Source of the DNA: Acestrorhynchus altus
Lineage: Eukaryota > Chordata > Actinopteri > Characiformes > Acestrorhynchidae
DNA length: 64,000 bases
Assembly: GCA_034509495.1 (NCBI GenBank)
Contig: CM067507.1
Location: forward strand, 20,887,121-20,951,120
Direction: 5' to 3'
The translations under genes and the position numbers were made by a program. The notes beneath the pieces are model-generated. The model was not told the DNA's origin, made no database searches, and saw only the letters and a list, made by a program, of their open reading frames with translations. Within the stretch, counting starts at the first letter, position 1. Each line of letters begins with the position of its first letter. This document shows, one piece after another, positions 19,166 to 31,580 of the stretch.

Positions 19166-19911
19166 CAAAACCTAAGTGCCTTTTTGCTGTATCTCATCTT
19201 AAAACATACCTTGATACATTGCTTTAGAAAACCTCAACAGCTGCTTGGTTTTGGTTCTGATGCAAACCGATTTCTGAGTTCTAATACAAGTTCTTGACTC
19301 TGAGAGACACTAACCAGGGTTCTTCAGTATTAATATTAATATCCAGTATTAAATACTGGATGCTTGTGTGCTAAATCACTACTCAAAATGGTCCTGGTTC
19401 AGACAACAACCATTCACATATAAAGGATAAACAGATATGCATTTCTAAAACTCCACCAACTGGTGGTTGTGGTTAAGTGGTTATTCTTTGAACCAATTAT
19501 ATTTGATTTTTTTCACTGTTCCCAAAACAGTGTGTTGATTTCCTTTCACAAATGCACACCTACAAAATCTGACAGTTTAGAAATGAATTGAATAAGGTCT
19601 GTTTGAGCAGGGAAAATCCCGTACTGTGCTGGAAACTCACAGAGAAATTGAAATGAGGAACCACTGTAGGTCTTATTCACACTATCTGGTCACACCTGGA
19701 CTGCAGTGCTATTTTTTATCAGGCAGGGCTCTCAAATTGTTGCATATTTTATCACAACTGTTTTAGCCTGCCCTCACTGGTGTCAAACCAAGCAGAAAGT
19801 GGAAGTTTGATGCTTCTGTTTTTACTTAAGGGGAATTAATTGAATCCATTATTAGGTTGAAACAAAAAAAAAGTGCAAAAAGCAAAGCACTGTGAATATT
19901 TTCCATATGCA

Positions 19912-19912
19912 C

Positions 19913-19935
<23 letters not shown>
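19912..19935. repeat. (TG)n microsatellite
   Basis: About 12 uninterrupted TG units, followed by a mixed TATG stretch. Confidence 0.95.
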
Positions 19936-19946
<11 letters not shown>

Positions 19947-19982
19947 CATATTACTGATGATCAGTGTGGCTTATGGCATACA

Positions 19983-19984
<2 letters not shown>

Positions 19985-20030
<46 letters not shown>
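19985..20030. repeat. (TA)n microsatellite
   Basis: About 23 uninterrupted TA units, likely length-variable. Confidence 0.95.
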
Positions 20031-20036
<6 letters not shown>

Positions 20037-20690
20037 ATGAGATTGCTGCTGTAGCCTATAGAGCGAACACACTACCTGTCCAATACACATAATCAAATCC
20101 CCTGTAAAAACAAAGTTGAGGCATTCTGGTGTTCTTGATATTCCAGGGACCAGAAGTAAGGAAACAGAAACAGAATGTATAAACTTGAGGAGTCCCAACA
20201 TGAGAGAATAAAACACCAACCAACATCATGTTAAGAATAAATGGATTCATATTAGATCTGATCACTTAAAAAAAAATCATACATTTATTGGAATATTTAT
20301 AAAGATAATTACATGAATAATTGTTATAATTATGCTGTTGTACTTTGTAACAAAATGTATACACTTTAAGTTTTATAGAATCAGAAGGCAGTATGGCCTT
20401 GTTCTTGATCAGACAGACACTGCACTGCTCCATGTTCACATCAAGGGGGTGACACTTACCTGCTGTTTGTGCTGGGTACTGGGTGAATGAGTTGAAGTTC
20501 ACAGATTTAAAGATTCTACAGCAATTCTGTTTTTTGTCCTATTCACATAATTATGTTAATAAACTAAAACAATGATCATTTATAATAAATCAAGAAATAT
20601 AATTTGTCCCTGCATTGATACCATTCTGATATCCAAATAAGTCAACAGAAACTCTATTTATTAATCACCAAGAACTGCTGCCCGAATAAT
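20031..20690. other. Intergenic DNA, nothing recognised
   Basis: AT-rich DNA between the (TA)n tract and a retroposon fragment. Only short open frames without domains. Confidence 0.5.
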
Positions 20691-20699
20691 CATATGCAT

Positions 20700-21296
20700 T
20701 CAGTGGATCTAGAATCTAATGGTCCCCAGTACAAAAACAATTAAAGTATCTATACTTATAGAATTAATGATGGAATACATTGATGCGAGCCTCTTGGTGA
20801 AGTATGCGAGAAGGACTCCAAGCTTCCCTTGATACATGTCTACATTGGCTTTCCACCTTCCACCTACTGGACCTGGACTAGTTTCCGACCCTGCCATGGA
20901 CTAGCTGCTCACCCACCATTACCAACTGGAGAAATCTACTGTTAATATTATGTCCACCAGAGAATTAACATTACTTCAGTACCCGAGTAATAGAACAGAG
21001 ATGTTAGATGTTAGATGTCCAGTGTCCCCTAACTATGTATAAGTAGTTTGACCAGAGGAGGATGGGTCCTCCCCTTGTGAGCCTGGTTCCTCCCAAGGTT
21101 TCTTCCTCCAGCTGAGGGAGTTTTTCCTTGCCACTGTCACCATGTGGCTTGCTCACTAGGGGATCTGTCATCTATACTTTGTTTCTGTTTTAACCTTTCT
21201 TATTTATTTATTTATTTATTTATTTATTTTCTGTGAAGCTGCTCTGTGACAAATCTTTGACATATCAAATAAATTTGATTTGATTTGATTTCATAT
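20700..21296 (+). mobile_element. Retroposon 3' region with (TTTGA)n-type tail
   Basis: From about 21050 it reads 'gaggatgggtcctcccctt', 'ggttcctcccaaggtttctt', 'ggagtttttccttgccactg' and 'gtgaagctgctctgtgacaa', then ends 'aataaatttgatttgatttg'. This is a very common fish retroposon 3' end. A (TTTA)n run (21199-21230) sits inside it. The part at 20700-21050 is probably the same copy but is less certain. Confidence 0.6.
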
Positions 21297-21475
21297 GCTC
21301 TTAAGAAATTGAATCTTTCTCCTGTGGCTGTACAGTTGTGTGTCCCACTACACATTGTCCCTTTGGAACAATAAGGTTCTGTATGATTATCAAAATTGAG
21401 TTATTTTTCATATTCTTATTCTGTTACAAATTCTCAGCATTATGTTTTTTTAACTTAAATATGTGGTTATGACTC

Positions 21476-22045
21476 CATCCATCCAAACATCTGCTGCTTT
21501 TTCAGGGTCCGGGTTATGGGGGCAGCAGCCTGAGCAAAGAGGCCCAAACCATCTTCTCCCCAGACACCTCTTCCAACTTTTCTAGGAGGACTCCAAAGGA
21601 TTCCCAGGCCAGTAGAGATATAATCTCTCCAGCTTGTCCTGGATGTTCTCTGGGGCCTCCTCCCAGTCAGACATGCTCAGAACATTTCATAAAGGAGGTG
21701 TTCTAACCAGATACCCCAACCACCTCAGCTTGCTCCTGTTGACATGGAGGAGCAGCAAGTCAAATCTGAGCCCTTCCCAGTTGACTGAACCCCTCACCCC
21801 TCACCCCTACCTCCAACTTTTCCTCCCCTGGAAAGGGGTCAGCAGGGCCTCACTGTGGAGCCAAGCCTGGCGGAGGGGCTTGTTGATGAGCATCTGGGGG
21901 CCAGGTCTTCACCCACGGTGCCAGGCCAGAGCAATGTGGGTCCCCTTTCCCATGAGCCCACCACCTGTGGGAAGGGTAGAAATGGGGGTCCAGTGCTATG
22001 TGGATTGAGTAGTGGCCAAAGGAGAGGGCCTTGGTGTTCCAATCT
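21476..22045. mobile_element. Non-LTR retrotransposon fragments (two joined pieces)
   Basis: A first piece ('catccatccaaacatctgct', 'gttatgggggcagcagcctg', 'cctccagcttgtcctgg'-type text) and a second piece from about 21840 ('gagcaatgtgggtccccttt', 'catgagcccaccacctgtgg') are words of common fish LINE copies. The two pieces look like separate parts of a LINE brought together by deletion or rearrangement. No intact frame survives; the open frames at 21634-22124 are accidents of this GC-richer sequence. Confidence 0.5.
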
Positions 22046-22049
22046 ACAA

Positions 22050-23894
22050 CTACTGAAATTAGAATTTTACATCTTAAAATTCAGTTTTAAACTGGTATTA
22101 GGTGAAGTTATTTGGTTGTATTAACAAAAAATCTGTAAAATTGGGCAATGAGTTAAAGGATTCTTCAGCTAAAGCCCGATAATGGGTTATGGTGTGTTTG
22201 ACCTGAAATATGTTTTGCTCTAGCCCAAGGACTACATCTGGAGAACATGTGGCTCATTAAAACACAAGCCTCTGACTAAGCAATGGGAATAGACTATTTT
22301 TAACAACAGAAAGTATGTCAAATGTGTGGGAAATAAGCAAACAGGGACTTTAAATTGTATTACTCATACAACTAATTATAATGATACTTCAATTTGTCTT
22401 GGGGGGACCCATTCCCCCCCTCCCCCCACATTCTCCCCTCTTCCCAACTCTCAGATTTATTTTCATTTTCAAGGACTGAAAAGTATTTAAGAGACAAAGT
22501 ACTTAGTCATAGGAGTTAGAGCTGACAGTCATTAATTGCAGTTGGAAACGATACCAGTGTCTGCTGCCAAGAAATGTAGAGTCATTAGCATATCTCTATC
22601 ACTTCTTTTGACAAGTTTACAAAAGTACAGAAACTTTTAGTGATAAAAGAACTACATCACTTTGCACATTCTATGATGACAAGCTGGTCTAATAGTCAAA
22701 TCTGAGAGCAAGCAAGTAAGGCCTTAAAAAAGATAAAAGCTTTACTTTGCAGTCAAATGAAAGTAAAATTAAAGATAGAAAGCGTGAATTGGGTATTGTT
22801 CAAACAGAGAGACAAGATACAGTGGCAAAAAATATTCCTGCAAGAAGTAGTTTTTAACAATGTGAAGGCAAAATGTCTGAATTTGACCCTACAGTCCAAA
22901 TTAAGGAAAACAAATGCACACAAAATGATCCGTAAGTACGTAACTGAACAATAACAGTCATCATTGTTTTGTACAAAAATAGCAATAAAAGGTTTTGTGT
23001 TTGATGATAAACATCTCCAGACATGCCATAGCAACTTATGATATTCAGGTCTATAATGCAGTCATTTTCAGTTCCGCTTGTCTGTGAGGATCTTTTGCCT
23101 TCAGTAAGTGTGTTTAACTCTTGACACCACTGAAACACTGTTCCATTAACACTGAAGAAGTGCCTTACTCTGGCGTGTGTAAATGACTTACTTAATCATT
23201 CCCTGGTGATCTTTAATGGTGTAATAATGGAGTAATTACCATAATCACTGTCACAATCAGTGTTGGGCAGCACCGTGTGTTAAATTACCCACGTTGGTGT
23301 CTTGGATGTGGGAAGTGGCTGGAATTCAAGAAACGAATCATATACTTCTTCATATGGCTGTTACATTATATAGCACTTTGCCACAATAATAACATTCAAA
23401 TGAATTATTTTTGAACATTACATAAACAAAAATAATAATAAATGTACAAAATTACAAAATTAAAGAATTCAGAATAGATTGAACCATGGAAAAGTGCAAA
23501 TGACTGAGCACAGCCTTGGAATCATGTAGGAATAACAAACGTCATTGTACAATACAGTCAACCTAACCTTCAAGTCTGAAAGAGACAAGACGAGTGTGAC
23601 TCTGTGCTTTATATGGCTGCAAAATATTTCACGCCTAACGCCAATTCCAATCATTTCAACTAAATTCCCCCAACATGTGCAGTCCCAATGTAACATATAG
23701 CACCAGATTATTATCCTGTGCTGTAACTGTGTGCAGGATTCAGTCAAACATATGGAGCAGGGCACTGAAGTTACATTGGTCCAAACTTTAAGACAAAAAG
23801 TGTGCCTTCCAAAAAAGATTTTCAACATTGTCCTTCAAAGTCTTGTGCTAAGCCATCAGATGTGGCTTAAGACTACATTCAATAACACTGAATG
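22050..23894 (-). other. Intergenic DNA including the eva1b 3' untranslated region
   Basis: A poly-C/G stretch lies near 22400-22430. The eva1b transcript should run into this region on the - strand. I find no canonical AATAAA in the first kilobase; a variant ATTAAA (TTTAAT on the + strand near 23211) is the nearest candidate. No other gene recognised. Confidence 0.45.
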
Positions 23895-24325
23895 CTAATA
23901 ATAATGCACCCTTCCGATGGTGCCAGTCCCTGTGCCTAGTATATCTGGTTGTCCATTTCTCCAGATCTCCCTGATGATCCTCTCTCTCTCCTCCAGCCTC
24001 TGTGCTCGCTCCAGCTCCTCTGCTGAAGTGAAAACATTCACATTCCCATCTGATGTGCTGTGGTGGTTGCTCATGGGGATCTCTGTGGTGCTGGGAGGGA
24101 TAGGGATCTCCACGTCCCCAGCATCTTCCTCGTCCTCCTCCTCCTCATCACTGTCTTCATCCTCCTCATCCTCACTAAAGTCCTTCAGCTGTTTTTTCTC
24201 CGGAGTGGAGGGTGCAGTCTTGGTCCGAGGCTTGCATGAGATCCGGATGACCAGCAGGCATAAGGTAAGCACCAGGCCGAAGCACACACCGATCACAAAG
24301 TAGAGGCCAAAGCTCTCTGGATTGG
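23895..24325 (-). CDS. eva1b: eva1b coding exon 2
   Basis: Residues 23-165 and the TAG stop at 23897-23895. The first codon, Ala23, is completed across the splice, giving ANPESFGLYF. The acidic stretch (DFSEDEEDEDSDEEEEDEED) is encoded by near-repetitive GAG/GAT codons. Extending this exon back to the ATG at 24371 would replace the conserved N-terminus with unrelated sequence, so that start is rejected. Confidence 0.95.
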
Positions 24326-24487
24326 CTGAAAAGGTGAAACGTACATGTAACTGAGTGTGTTCTGCAAACACTTCCTGTTCATGTTTGTAAATAAGGTAAC
24401 AGCTTTAGTTAGTTATTCACCTTTGATGTGAGCATAAGCTGCAATGCTGTTACTCAAAAGATCCATCTCTTTCTTTTTCACATCCAT
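23895..24487 (-). CDS. eva1b: eva1b (fam176b): single-pass membrane protein, two coding exons
   Basis: Exon 1 is 24487-24421, exon 2 is 24325-23895, joined across a 95 bp intron (GT at 24420, AG at 24326-24327) for 498 nt, 165 residues plus stop. The N-terminus MDVKKKEMDLLSNSIAAYAH is followed by NPESFGLYF and a membrane segment at about 28-50 (GVCFGLVLTLCLLVI). A run of acidic residues follows, then the conserved tail NVNVFTSAEELERAQRLEER and ERIIREIW, ending IGRVHYY. This matches vertebrate EVA1B in order, motifs and, from memory, length (human about 165). EVA1/FAM176 proteins sit in internal or plasma membranes; EVA1A affects autophagy and apoptosis, EVA1B is little studied. It is convergent with sh3d21, as in human. 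Confidence 0.96.
24421..24487 (-). CDS. eva1b: eva1b coding exon 1
   Basis: Residues 1-22 plus one base (MDVKKKEMDLLSNSIAAYAH then IK). Human EVA1B has the closely similar LLSNSLAAYAHI, which fixes the start. Upstream of the ATG (24488-24513) a short leader runs to an acceptor (CTGCAG, + strand 24514-24519), so at least one noncoding 5' exon must lie further away at higher coordinates. Confidence 0.92.
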
Positions 24488-24513
24488 ACTTGCTTTATCC
24501 TGAGTTTTCAGAC

Positions 24514-24885
24514 CTGCAGGGTTAAAATAATATATAACATTTATTCACAGTATTGTACAAAGGTTAGAGACCACCGTCAATTTATCATTTTATTTTCAGA
24601 TAAATCTACACATTTAGGAGGACATTCTGAGGAGATGTGGCTAAAAGTTAATTGCATGAGGAAGAGGAAAATCATAAGAAAAGAAGTAAAACTCGAGTTC
24701 TGAAACTGATTTTTAAATGAGAAAATGAGACCTTTGGAACTGCCCCCATCAGATAAACATCACATAAAGCTTTCAACTGGTATATGAGAGATATGAGAAG
24801 GCTCCAGTCTTGCTACACATCTGAAAAAAAATGTTTCTTTCCATCCTTCCACTGTAAGAAGATTTAACCCTGGGGGTCTTTAAGA
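24514..24885. other. First part of eva1b 5' intron, nothing recognised
   Basis: AT-rich DNA directly upstream (on the - strand) of the eva1b start-codon exon. No repeat family or coding segment recognised. Confidence 0.5.
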
Positions 24886-24889
24886 ATTT

Positions 24890-25075
24890 AGAGCTTGGAC
24901 TCTGAGTGGCTCAGCAGTCTGATGCGCTAGCACTATGATCTGAGATAGCAAAATTGGCCCTGCTATCTCTGAGTGGGTAGATCCACACATCACCCCATCA
25001 CAAGCAATGCTGTCCAGATGTATCAGAGTTGGGAACCTGGTGCTTTCCTTCCGAGCATGTTTCATTAGTATTAAT
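24890..25075 (+). mobile_element. tRNA-derived SINE, copy 1 (internally deleted)
   Basis: It starts 'gactctgagtggctcagcag' and 'ctgatgcgctagcactatga', a tRNA-like head with an A-box-type segment. It continues 'aaaattggccctgctatctc', 'gtgggtaga' and 'gtatcagagttggg'. The same order of words is found in the other copies at 30490-30775 and 60575-60895. Confidence 0.7.
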
Positions 25076-25174
25076 GAAAAAATAGACATAGAGCTCAAGA
25101 TATCCTAGATTGTGATCATCAGAAAATGATCAGGTTCTTTGCTATTGACTGTGTAGACAACGTGGAATAGAGTA

Positions 25175-26365
25175 TACAGTGCCTTGTGAAAGTATTCACC
25201 CCCTTAGCATTTTCTGTGTTTTGTTACCTCACAACCTGGATTATTCGAGGGTTTGCATCAGTCACAAAATATCAGAAAACTTCAGTGTACATAATTAGTC
25301 ACCCTCCTAAAGTACTTTGTAGAGCCCCATTTTGCAGCAGTTACAGCTGCAAGTCACATTGGGATCCCATCTTGCCACTGGGATTTTTGTCCATTCCTCA
25401 AGGCAAAACTGCTCCAGCTCCTTCAGGTTAGATGGTTTCTGTTGGTGAACAGCAATCTTCAAACCTGACCACAGATTTTCAATTGGATTAAGGCTTTGAC
25501 TAGACCATTCCTTTACATTTACAGGTTTCCCCTTAAACCACTGGAGTGTTGCTTTAGCAGTATGCTGTGGGTCATTGTGTAGCTCCATCCCAGGCTGAAA
25601 TCATTAACAGACCAAAACAGGTTTTGCTCAAGAATATCCCTATATTTTGCACCATCCATCTCAGACTAGTTTCCCAGTCTCTCCTGCTGGGAAACATCCA
25701 CACAGCATGATGGTGCCATCACCATGTTTCACTGTCGGAATGGTGTTCTTGTGGTGACGTGTTGGTTTTGTGCCAGACATAGCGTTTTCCTTGGTGGTGG
25801 AAAGTTCAATTCTGGTCTCATGTGACCAGAACACCTTACTCCATACATTTGGGGAGTCGCTCACATGTCTTTTTTGCAACCTCAAATGGCCTTCCTATCT
25901 GTCTGTGTGCTGCCTCTCTGATTAATGATCTCCTTGTCCAGTCTGAGACTTTTAGTAGGCGGTCCTCTCTTGGTAGGTTTGTTGTTGTTCTTTCCACTTA
26001 ATGATAATGGATTTGATCCAGGGGATCATCAGAGATTGTCTTGTGCTTCAAACAAGTCAGGGACAAAGTTGTTGAGGAGATCTCCTTGGTCTTCATGGTG
26101 TTTTTGTGTAGTGGTGCATCTTGCTTAAAGGTGCTGCAGGGCCCTTATGAAAAGGTGTGTATACACCGACAGATCATGTGACACTTAGACTGCACACAGG
26201 TGAACTATTTAGGGCCTTATGCACAAAGGGGGTATATGCATATGCACATGCCAACTTTCATTTTTTTTTTTTTTTCAAATATATTTTAAATATATTTCTC
26301 CTCATTTCACTTCACCAACTTAGAGTAATCTGTGCAGTTGCATCACATACAATTCACATTAACAA
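25175..26365 (-). mobile_element. Tc1-type transposon remnant, antisense to sh3d21
   Basis: A TA (25175-25176) is followed by CAGTGCCTTGTGAAAGTATT CACCCCC (terminal repeat). The - strand carries transposase pieces: NTIPTVKHGDGTIMLCGCFP (about 25760-25690), then NDPQHTAKATLQWF and SLNPIENLWSGLK (25588-25450), i.e. the second catalytic Asp and the NPIENLW segment. The 5' leader can be followed to about 26365 ('cacttcaccaacttagag'), but the far terminal repeat is missing. Frame breaks make it inactive. Confidence 0.85.
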
Positions 26366-27715
26366 TATGTTTAGCTATGCTAGGTCTAAACTCTCCAAAC
26401 ACCTCACCATATGTCTGTGGGTGTGGAAATGGTGGATTAGCCAACTGGACACAAAAGTAACTCTGTGTCAGATTTGACGTCTCTCACTGAAACAGTTCTA
26501 CAGAGCAGCCAGCACACTGGAGACTTATTTGTGTGATCATGGGGTAATTTTTGCCAGTAGCCAAGGAAGCCCATTTCCTCTTCATGAATGGTGACTGGTG
26601 TCTGGCAGACAAATGCTTATTTGCTGGATGAATGTCTATCTTCAGGGCAAGTCATATGGCTCATTGTCAATGAAATATCCCTGGAAGCATTGTTTTGCAT
26701 CCATTGGTTTCTCATTTGCCATCTTACTGTTAACCTCTTAGGAAGTCTTGAGTTTCCTACTTGAGCAACACATAACCACACCCTCATTTACTGTATGAGT
26801 GGGTGAGTGTTTGGAGATGTGTTTTGCTTAATGTAGTAAACATGTTCCCGTTTTTTCCCAGCTCCATGATGGGAATCCTGATTCGAATGTGGGAGTGCTG
26901 CTAGGGAGACTGCGTCACAGGAAAATGCAGCAGCCTCAGGTCATGGGTTCTTGCTGGCAGGGCCTTTGATAGGGGAATATTAAGGACTCAGCTCGCAGGG
27001 CCTCACCACACTTCCTGCATCTACCCCCCCACCCCCCACCCCCCCCATCCATCAGCGTCATGTAGTGCTTCCTGCTGACTTTGGCCTTTCCCAACATACT
27101 CACTATTGTTCTCATTGCACATGACATCATTGCAGTGGATAGGCAGTGAAGCACTGGAGAGAAGATACCTTGGTAATCTTAACGTAATACTTAATAAATG
27201 GCTGTTGTGATAATCTTTCAAGTAAAGAAATGATCAAGTCAAGTGAAGATGGTGTATGGCTATACTATAATATCAACATGTTAGTGGCTTTAATTATGAT
27301 AGCAAACGTACGCACATACGTTCTTACCATTAAAAAGGATCGCTCAGAGTGTGCTCATGGTACACTTGTTTGTTTCTTTGAACTTGGCCTTTCACACTGT
27401 CTGGATCTGGTCGTCTAGCCTTTGATTGGCTCAGTCCTTTGACTTGTCAAAGATAAGAGCAAACATGCACACACCGATGTCAGACCACATCACATCCAAA
27501 TCCAGTCAGGCATCTGCAATGCAAACAAATGACAGACACAGTGTTGTAGACACAGGAGGTCAGGATAAGGCTGAGTAAACTTGCATTGATGATTTCAGAC
27601 TGAGCTTGTTTTATGCTCAACCAGGTTTTATTATAAAGGGACAATTAGGATTTAATACACTCAAAATGCATTTAAAATATCCTAGTTAATTGAAGCTCAC
27701 TGGATGCCCATGTCA
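26366..27715. other. Intergenic DNA
   Basis: A C-rich low-complexity run lies at about 27024-27050. Otherwise no gene or named repeat recognised. Confidence 0.5.
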
Positions 27716-27716
27716 C

Positions 27717-27766
<50 letters not shown>
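27716..27766. repeat. (TAA)n microsatellite
   Basis: About 17 uninterrupted TAA/AAT units. Confidence 0.95.
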
Positions 27767-28761
27767 TGTAATCGAGCACTGCTGCACTGCTACAATTAGC
27801 ATGATTTTTAAAACCAATTCTATGCATTTACCAGAAACGTGGATCTTAAATCTCAGATGTTGTCTTAAGAATGTGCCACAGTAGGAATTGTCTTTCAGGG
27901 CATGCGTGGGAGCTGCCAGCATATGTTGGTTTAGCAGAGCCCTTTTGCTGTTCTGTGCAGATTTGAATCTTGCTGATTCCTGGCAGTTCTTTGCTCCAGA
28001 TCACTGCATGGAAGCTTGAGTCAGAGGTCACCATTGCAGTCTTTCTCTTCATAAGTTTGTGACAATGCATACGCATATGTGATGTGATGCAACAGGAAGT
28101 CCTGAAAAAGGATCTAAGTGCATCCTATCATTGGATTTCCACCCTTTTGCTCAAATATATTTGTTTCAGCAAAACTGATACACATCAGAAAGACATTCTG
28201 TACATGAGATTAACATGTATTGTTCTGTAATTTTCCATCAGCAAAACTGAAGTACAATCTTGAAGCCATCTGAAAACTCTTTCATATGATGACTGTTCAA
28301 ATCCTAAAGTGAAGACGGCCATGCCAAATTTTAAAATATTAATATACTTAGAAATTCTAATATATGTATAGAATTAGTAAGGTGATATATTGTGATTTTT
28401 TTAAATCAAATTCTAGGGAAACTATATATTAAGAAACTATAGAAAACAGTATAAAAACTCATCACATGCATAAAATCTGGGAAAAGTGTACTTTTTATGC
28501 AGTGAACACTGCAAATCCAGCAAAAAAATTAAAAATAGCGTTTACCAAGAGTTGTTAATGTAAATTGTTAAAAAACATGTACTGTTTTTTGAGGAATTAA
28601 TACAGTGTTGGAAAATGTAATATCACAGTACTTCGATATATAGATTTTTCTTAAAATAAATGTACAAACATTAAGAACAGAATTTTCTACCATTGTTTCT
28701 TCATTCTCCTCAAAGGTCAGTGCCAAATAGACTGACCAAATTCAGTGCAAAAATGATAACG
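27767..28761. other. Intergenic DNA, nothing recognised
   Basis: AT-rich, short open frames only. Confidence 0.5.
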
Positions 28762-28769
28762 ATATCAGA

Positions 28770-28879
28770 TGGGGCTGGGCAATATGGACAAATAAATCGC
28801 ATCATAAATCGTATCTCTTCAGCCCACATCTTGATCTGTTTTATCCATATATTGATACAAATATCCATATATAGCCCTA
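28770..28879. mobile_element. hAT-type MITE with GGGCTGGG termini, copy 2 (short)
   Basis: 110 bp from TGGGGCTGGGCAATATGG to CCATATATAGCCCTA. The flanks ATATCAGA (28762-28769) and ATATCAGG (28880-28887) are an 8 bp target duplication with one mismatch. It is an internally shortened relative of 7731-8052. Confidence 0.78.
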
Positions 28880-28889
28880 ATATCAGGTT

Positions 28890-30489
28890 CACATGGCTTC
28901 TGCAAACACTGCCATCTAACCTTTATGACCATTAACTAAAAGCACATGTGCCTCTCCTTGAATCCCAGACTCATTTTCCCATTAATATAATCAACCTCAG
29001 AAGAGCTCAGTCTACATTGATAGCCCTATTAATCCAAGTAATATTGCACTGCCTGTTCCTGGTCATTGCTCAGGCATCTGCAAATGACAGACAATGGCAG
29101 TTTAAGACCGAAAAAGTAAACACTCATTAACCTGCTCTGTTGTTTGGCTTGTGTTTTGTTTTTTTGTATTTTCTCTGGGGAAGAAATTATTAACAGACCC
29201 CCTCTGTCCAACCTTCAGCTCTGTGACTCTGCTAAAGTTGTGCATTTTTCTGGATATGACCTCATTTTGTTTTCCACAGCAGATGTTGCCACAAGTTTTG
29301 ACAAAAGCATGAGGATGTAGGCCACTCTACTGTTCTATCTTCTGGTCAGTGCTAAAGGTCTACCATGACAACCTGACTTCGTGCAGAAGACCATGTGATA
29401 CATGTAGCTACATTCAATACTGCTGCTTCTATTTATAGGTCCAAGTCAAAGCCTACATGTTGGATATTTGAGACACAACTACACAAAATAGATTTGAAAA
29501 ACAAAAATATAAAATGAAGGATATTTTAATCATCCTGTTTTAGTCCTGACCGGCAGAGACAAGGTCACTATCACTGCTCAAATTCCTGCCAAAACAAACC
29601 CTACATGAGACTGGGAAAAGGCCAGTCTCTATTTTTGATGTTGGGATGTTTGTTTTGCGTTTGAAAGGAGGGACAGAAAGGGAAGTGCACGGCCTGTCAT
29701 ATCAGGTGGTATTTCTGTTCCTATCCACAATAAGAAGACCACAATAGAATTTCCTTCCCCCGGATTTACTTCTGTCTGACATTCGGAGTAAGCCAAGTGC
29801 ATCCCCCGACTGCATTTGTCTTTTCTTCACTCTTCTTCAGATGCTGGGATCCTCACTTACTTATTAACTTGTCCATTCACATATGGAACTTAAGTAGATG
29901 ATTTGTTAGCCATGAACAGCGAGTGAGGCCAGCCTCTGAAGCAAGCCTCCCTCCTGGAAACCACAGGACAGTAGCTTCTCTTCTCTGCAGAAGCTTCAGC
30001 ACAAGGGACAGATTATTCATAAACAATTTGACCACATAACTCCCTCTCAAAGTGTTGCAACACATAACTACAGTGGATGAGCACAATTTTTACGGCCAGT
30101 TAAGAGTATAATTGAATTTTAGAATAAGGGAGAAGAAAACATAAGCTCACCAGCATTCCTCCTTCTGAGCACAGATTGCCAGCCAAGTGAAGCAAATGTA
30201 AATGCTTGATAGGCCTACCTAAAACATTACTGTGCAGCTACACCCCTACAGGATTTCTTGGAGTAGTGATTGCAACATGAATCCTTCTTGGAAGAAGACC
30301 TGGAATCAGGTAGCTGATTTTAAATTCAACCTTTAATTTGATTTCATGTTTTTTCACAATTCCCACATTCCTCACTCTGCAGGCAAGTGTTAGTAGCACC
30401 AGTAGCACCAGTTTGATTAGAATAGAATCATGCCTAAAATGTCATGAACATTGACAGTGGCTTATTATTATTTTGTGCAGATTTCCTCA
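28890..30489. other. Intergenic DNA
   Basis: No gene recognised. A 29 bp segment at 29839-29867 is copied exactly at 31607-31635 (see findings). Confidence 0.5.
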
Positions 30490-30775
30490 CCAATTTTCCC
30501 TGTTAGGACTGTCCCCCATCACAAACAATGCTCCTGACACTAGGAGGGTAACAACAAGCACATGCTTCCTGCAATACGTATGAAGCACTTCACAGCCTCT
30601 AACTGCCACCATTGCATCACTGCTGGGCACCCAACTCCAATGACTATCAGACTGGATATGAGTCCAGTACCCTACCTGCCAATGATGGCAAGCAGCATGA
30701 CTTGGGATTCAAACCTACTATCCTCAGATCATAGTGCTAGTGCAATAGACCGCTGAGAGTCCCTGATTGTCTCTA
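30490..30775 (-). mobile_element. tRNA-derived SINE, copy 2
   Basis: On the - strand it begins with a tRNA-like head ('gggactctcagcggtctatt', 'gcactagcactatgatctga') containing a B-box-like GGTTTGAATCC at about 30715. It runs to 'acatgcttcctgcaatacg'-type text and the body words shared with 60575-60895. It is diverged and not a functional tRNA. Confidence 0.7.
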
Positions 30776-31580
30776 AAGAAATACTTTCAAACAAATTAAC
30801 ATATCATAAAATTTGGCCTGTGAATACTTTTGAATTTTTTCATAACTTCTTTTTTCTCATCCAAATATAGAATGCTTACAGTTCAGAAACTATGCCAGCA
30901 AGCAGTCTCTGATGTCTTACGCGGGCCAGTCAGGAACACCTGAACACCAACCGAGTCCAGAAGCACTCTGGTCAAAAGGAATGTGGCGGCTTAATGGAAG
31001 TTCAAGCTTCCCCTGAAACCTCAGAGGTGCAGAGGGTTACTTTCCACCAGATAAACTCAGACACATTTCTGGAGCAGAGGAACAAGCTGCCTTGCCTGCA
31101 AAAGCATTCAGTATCCACAGCAAAGGCAATACAGTTTTCATTTGAGTTCTTTTACAGCCCTGGACCTTGTAAGGACATTTCAAAGAGAAGGGTCTTTCTT
31201 TCTTGATACTCCTCACCGGAGAGCTCACTCCAATGCACAGCGCATTTCACTTGTTCCCCTGGCATGTGCTCTGCCAGTGGCTATTTTGTAAGGGTGATAT
31301 TTCACTTGGAACCAAGTCAGACATGTGGCTTCTATCAGATCCTTGACCCCTACACACAAGGTGGAGCTGACCATGGAGCTGCATGCCAGCTGGGTGAACA
31401 CACAGTGAACTGCTACTACTGCACAATCCCATTCTTTCATACATAATGTATGGTTTTACTTGTGGATTCATTCTGTTTCAGTTTTTATGAAAATTTTCTA
31501 TTTCAATTATTAAATACCCCCCTGAGTATAGCCTAATATCAATATAATTTCCATGCATTATAGCAAGACCACATGACAAT

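Noticed and set aside
23917..24303. 128-codon open frame on the + strand rich in serine
   Set aside because: It is the antisense shadow of eva1b exon 2; the serine run mirrors the acidic GAG/GAT codons.
24326..24371. Upstream extension of the eva1b exon 2 frame to an ATG
   Set aside because: It would give an N-terminus unlike EVA1B. The spliced exon at 24487-24421 restores the conserved NSIAAYAHIK start with a perfect phase.
30690..30775. A tRNA gene (B-box-like GGTTTGAATCC)
   Set aside because: It is the head of a degenerate SINE. The cloverleaf arms do not pair well and the body continues into SINE sequence.
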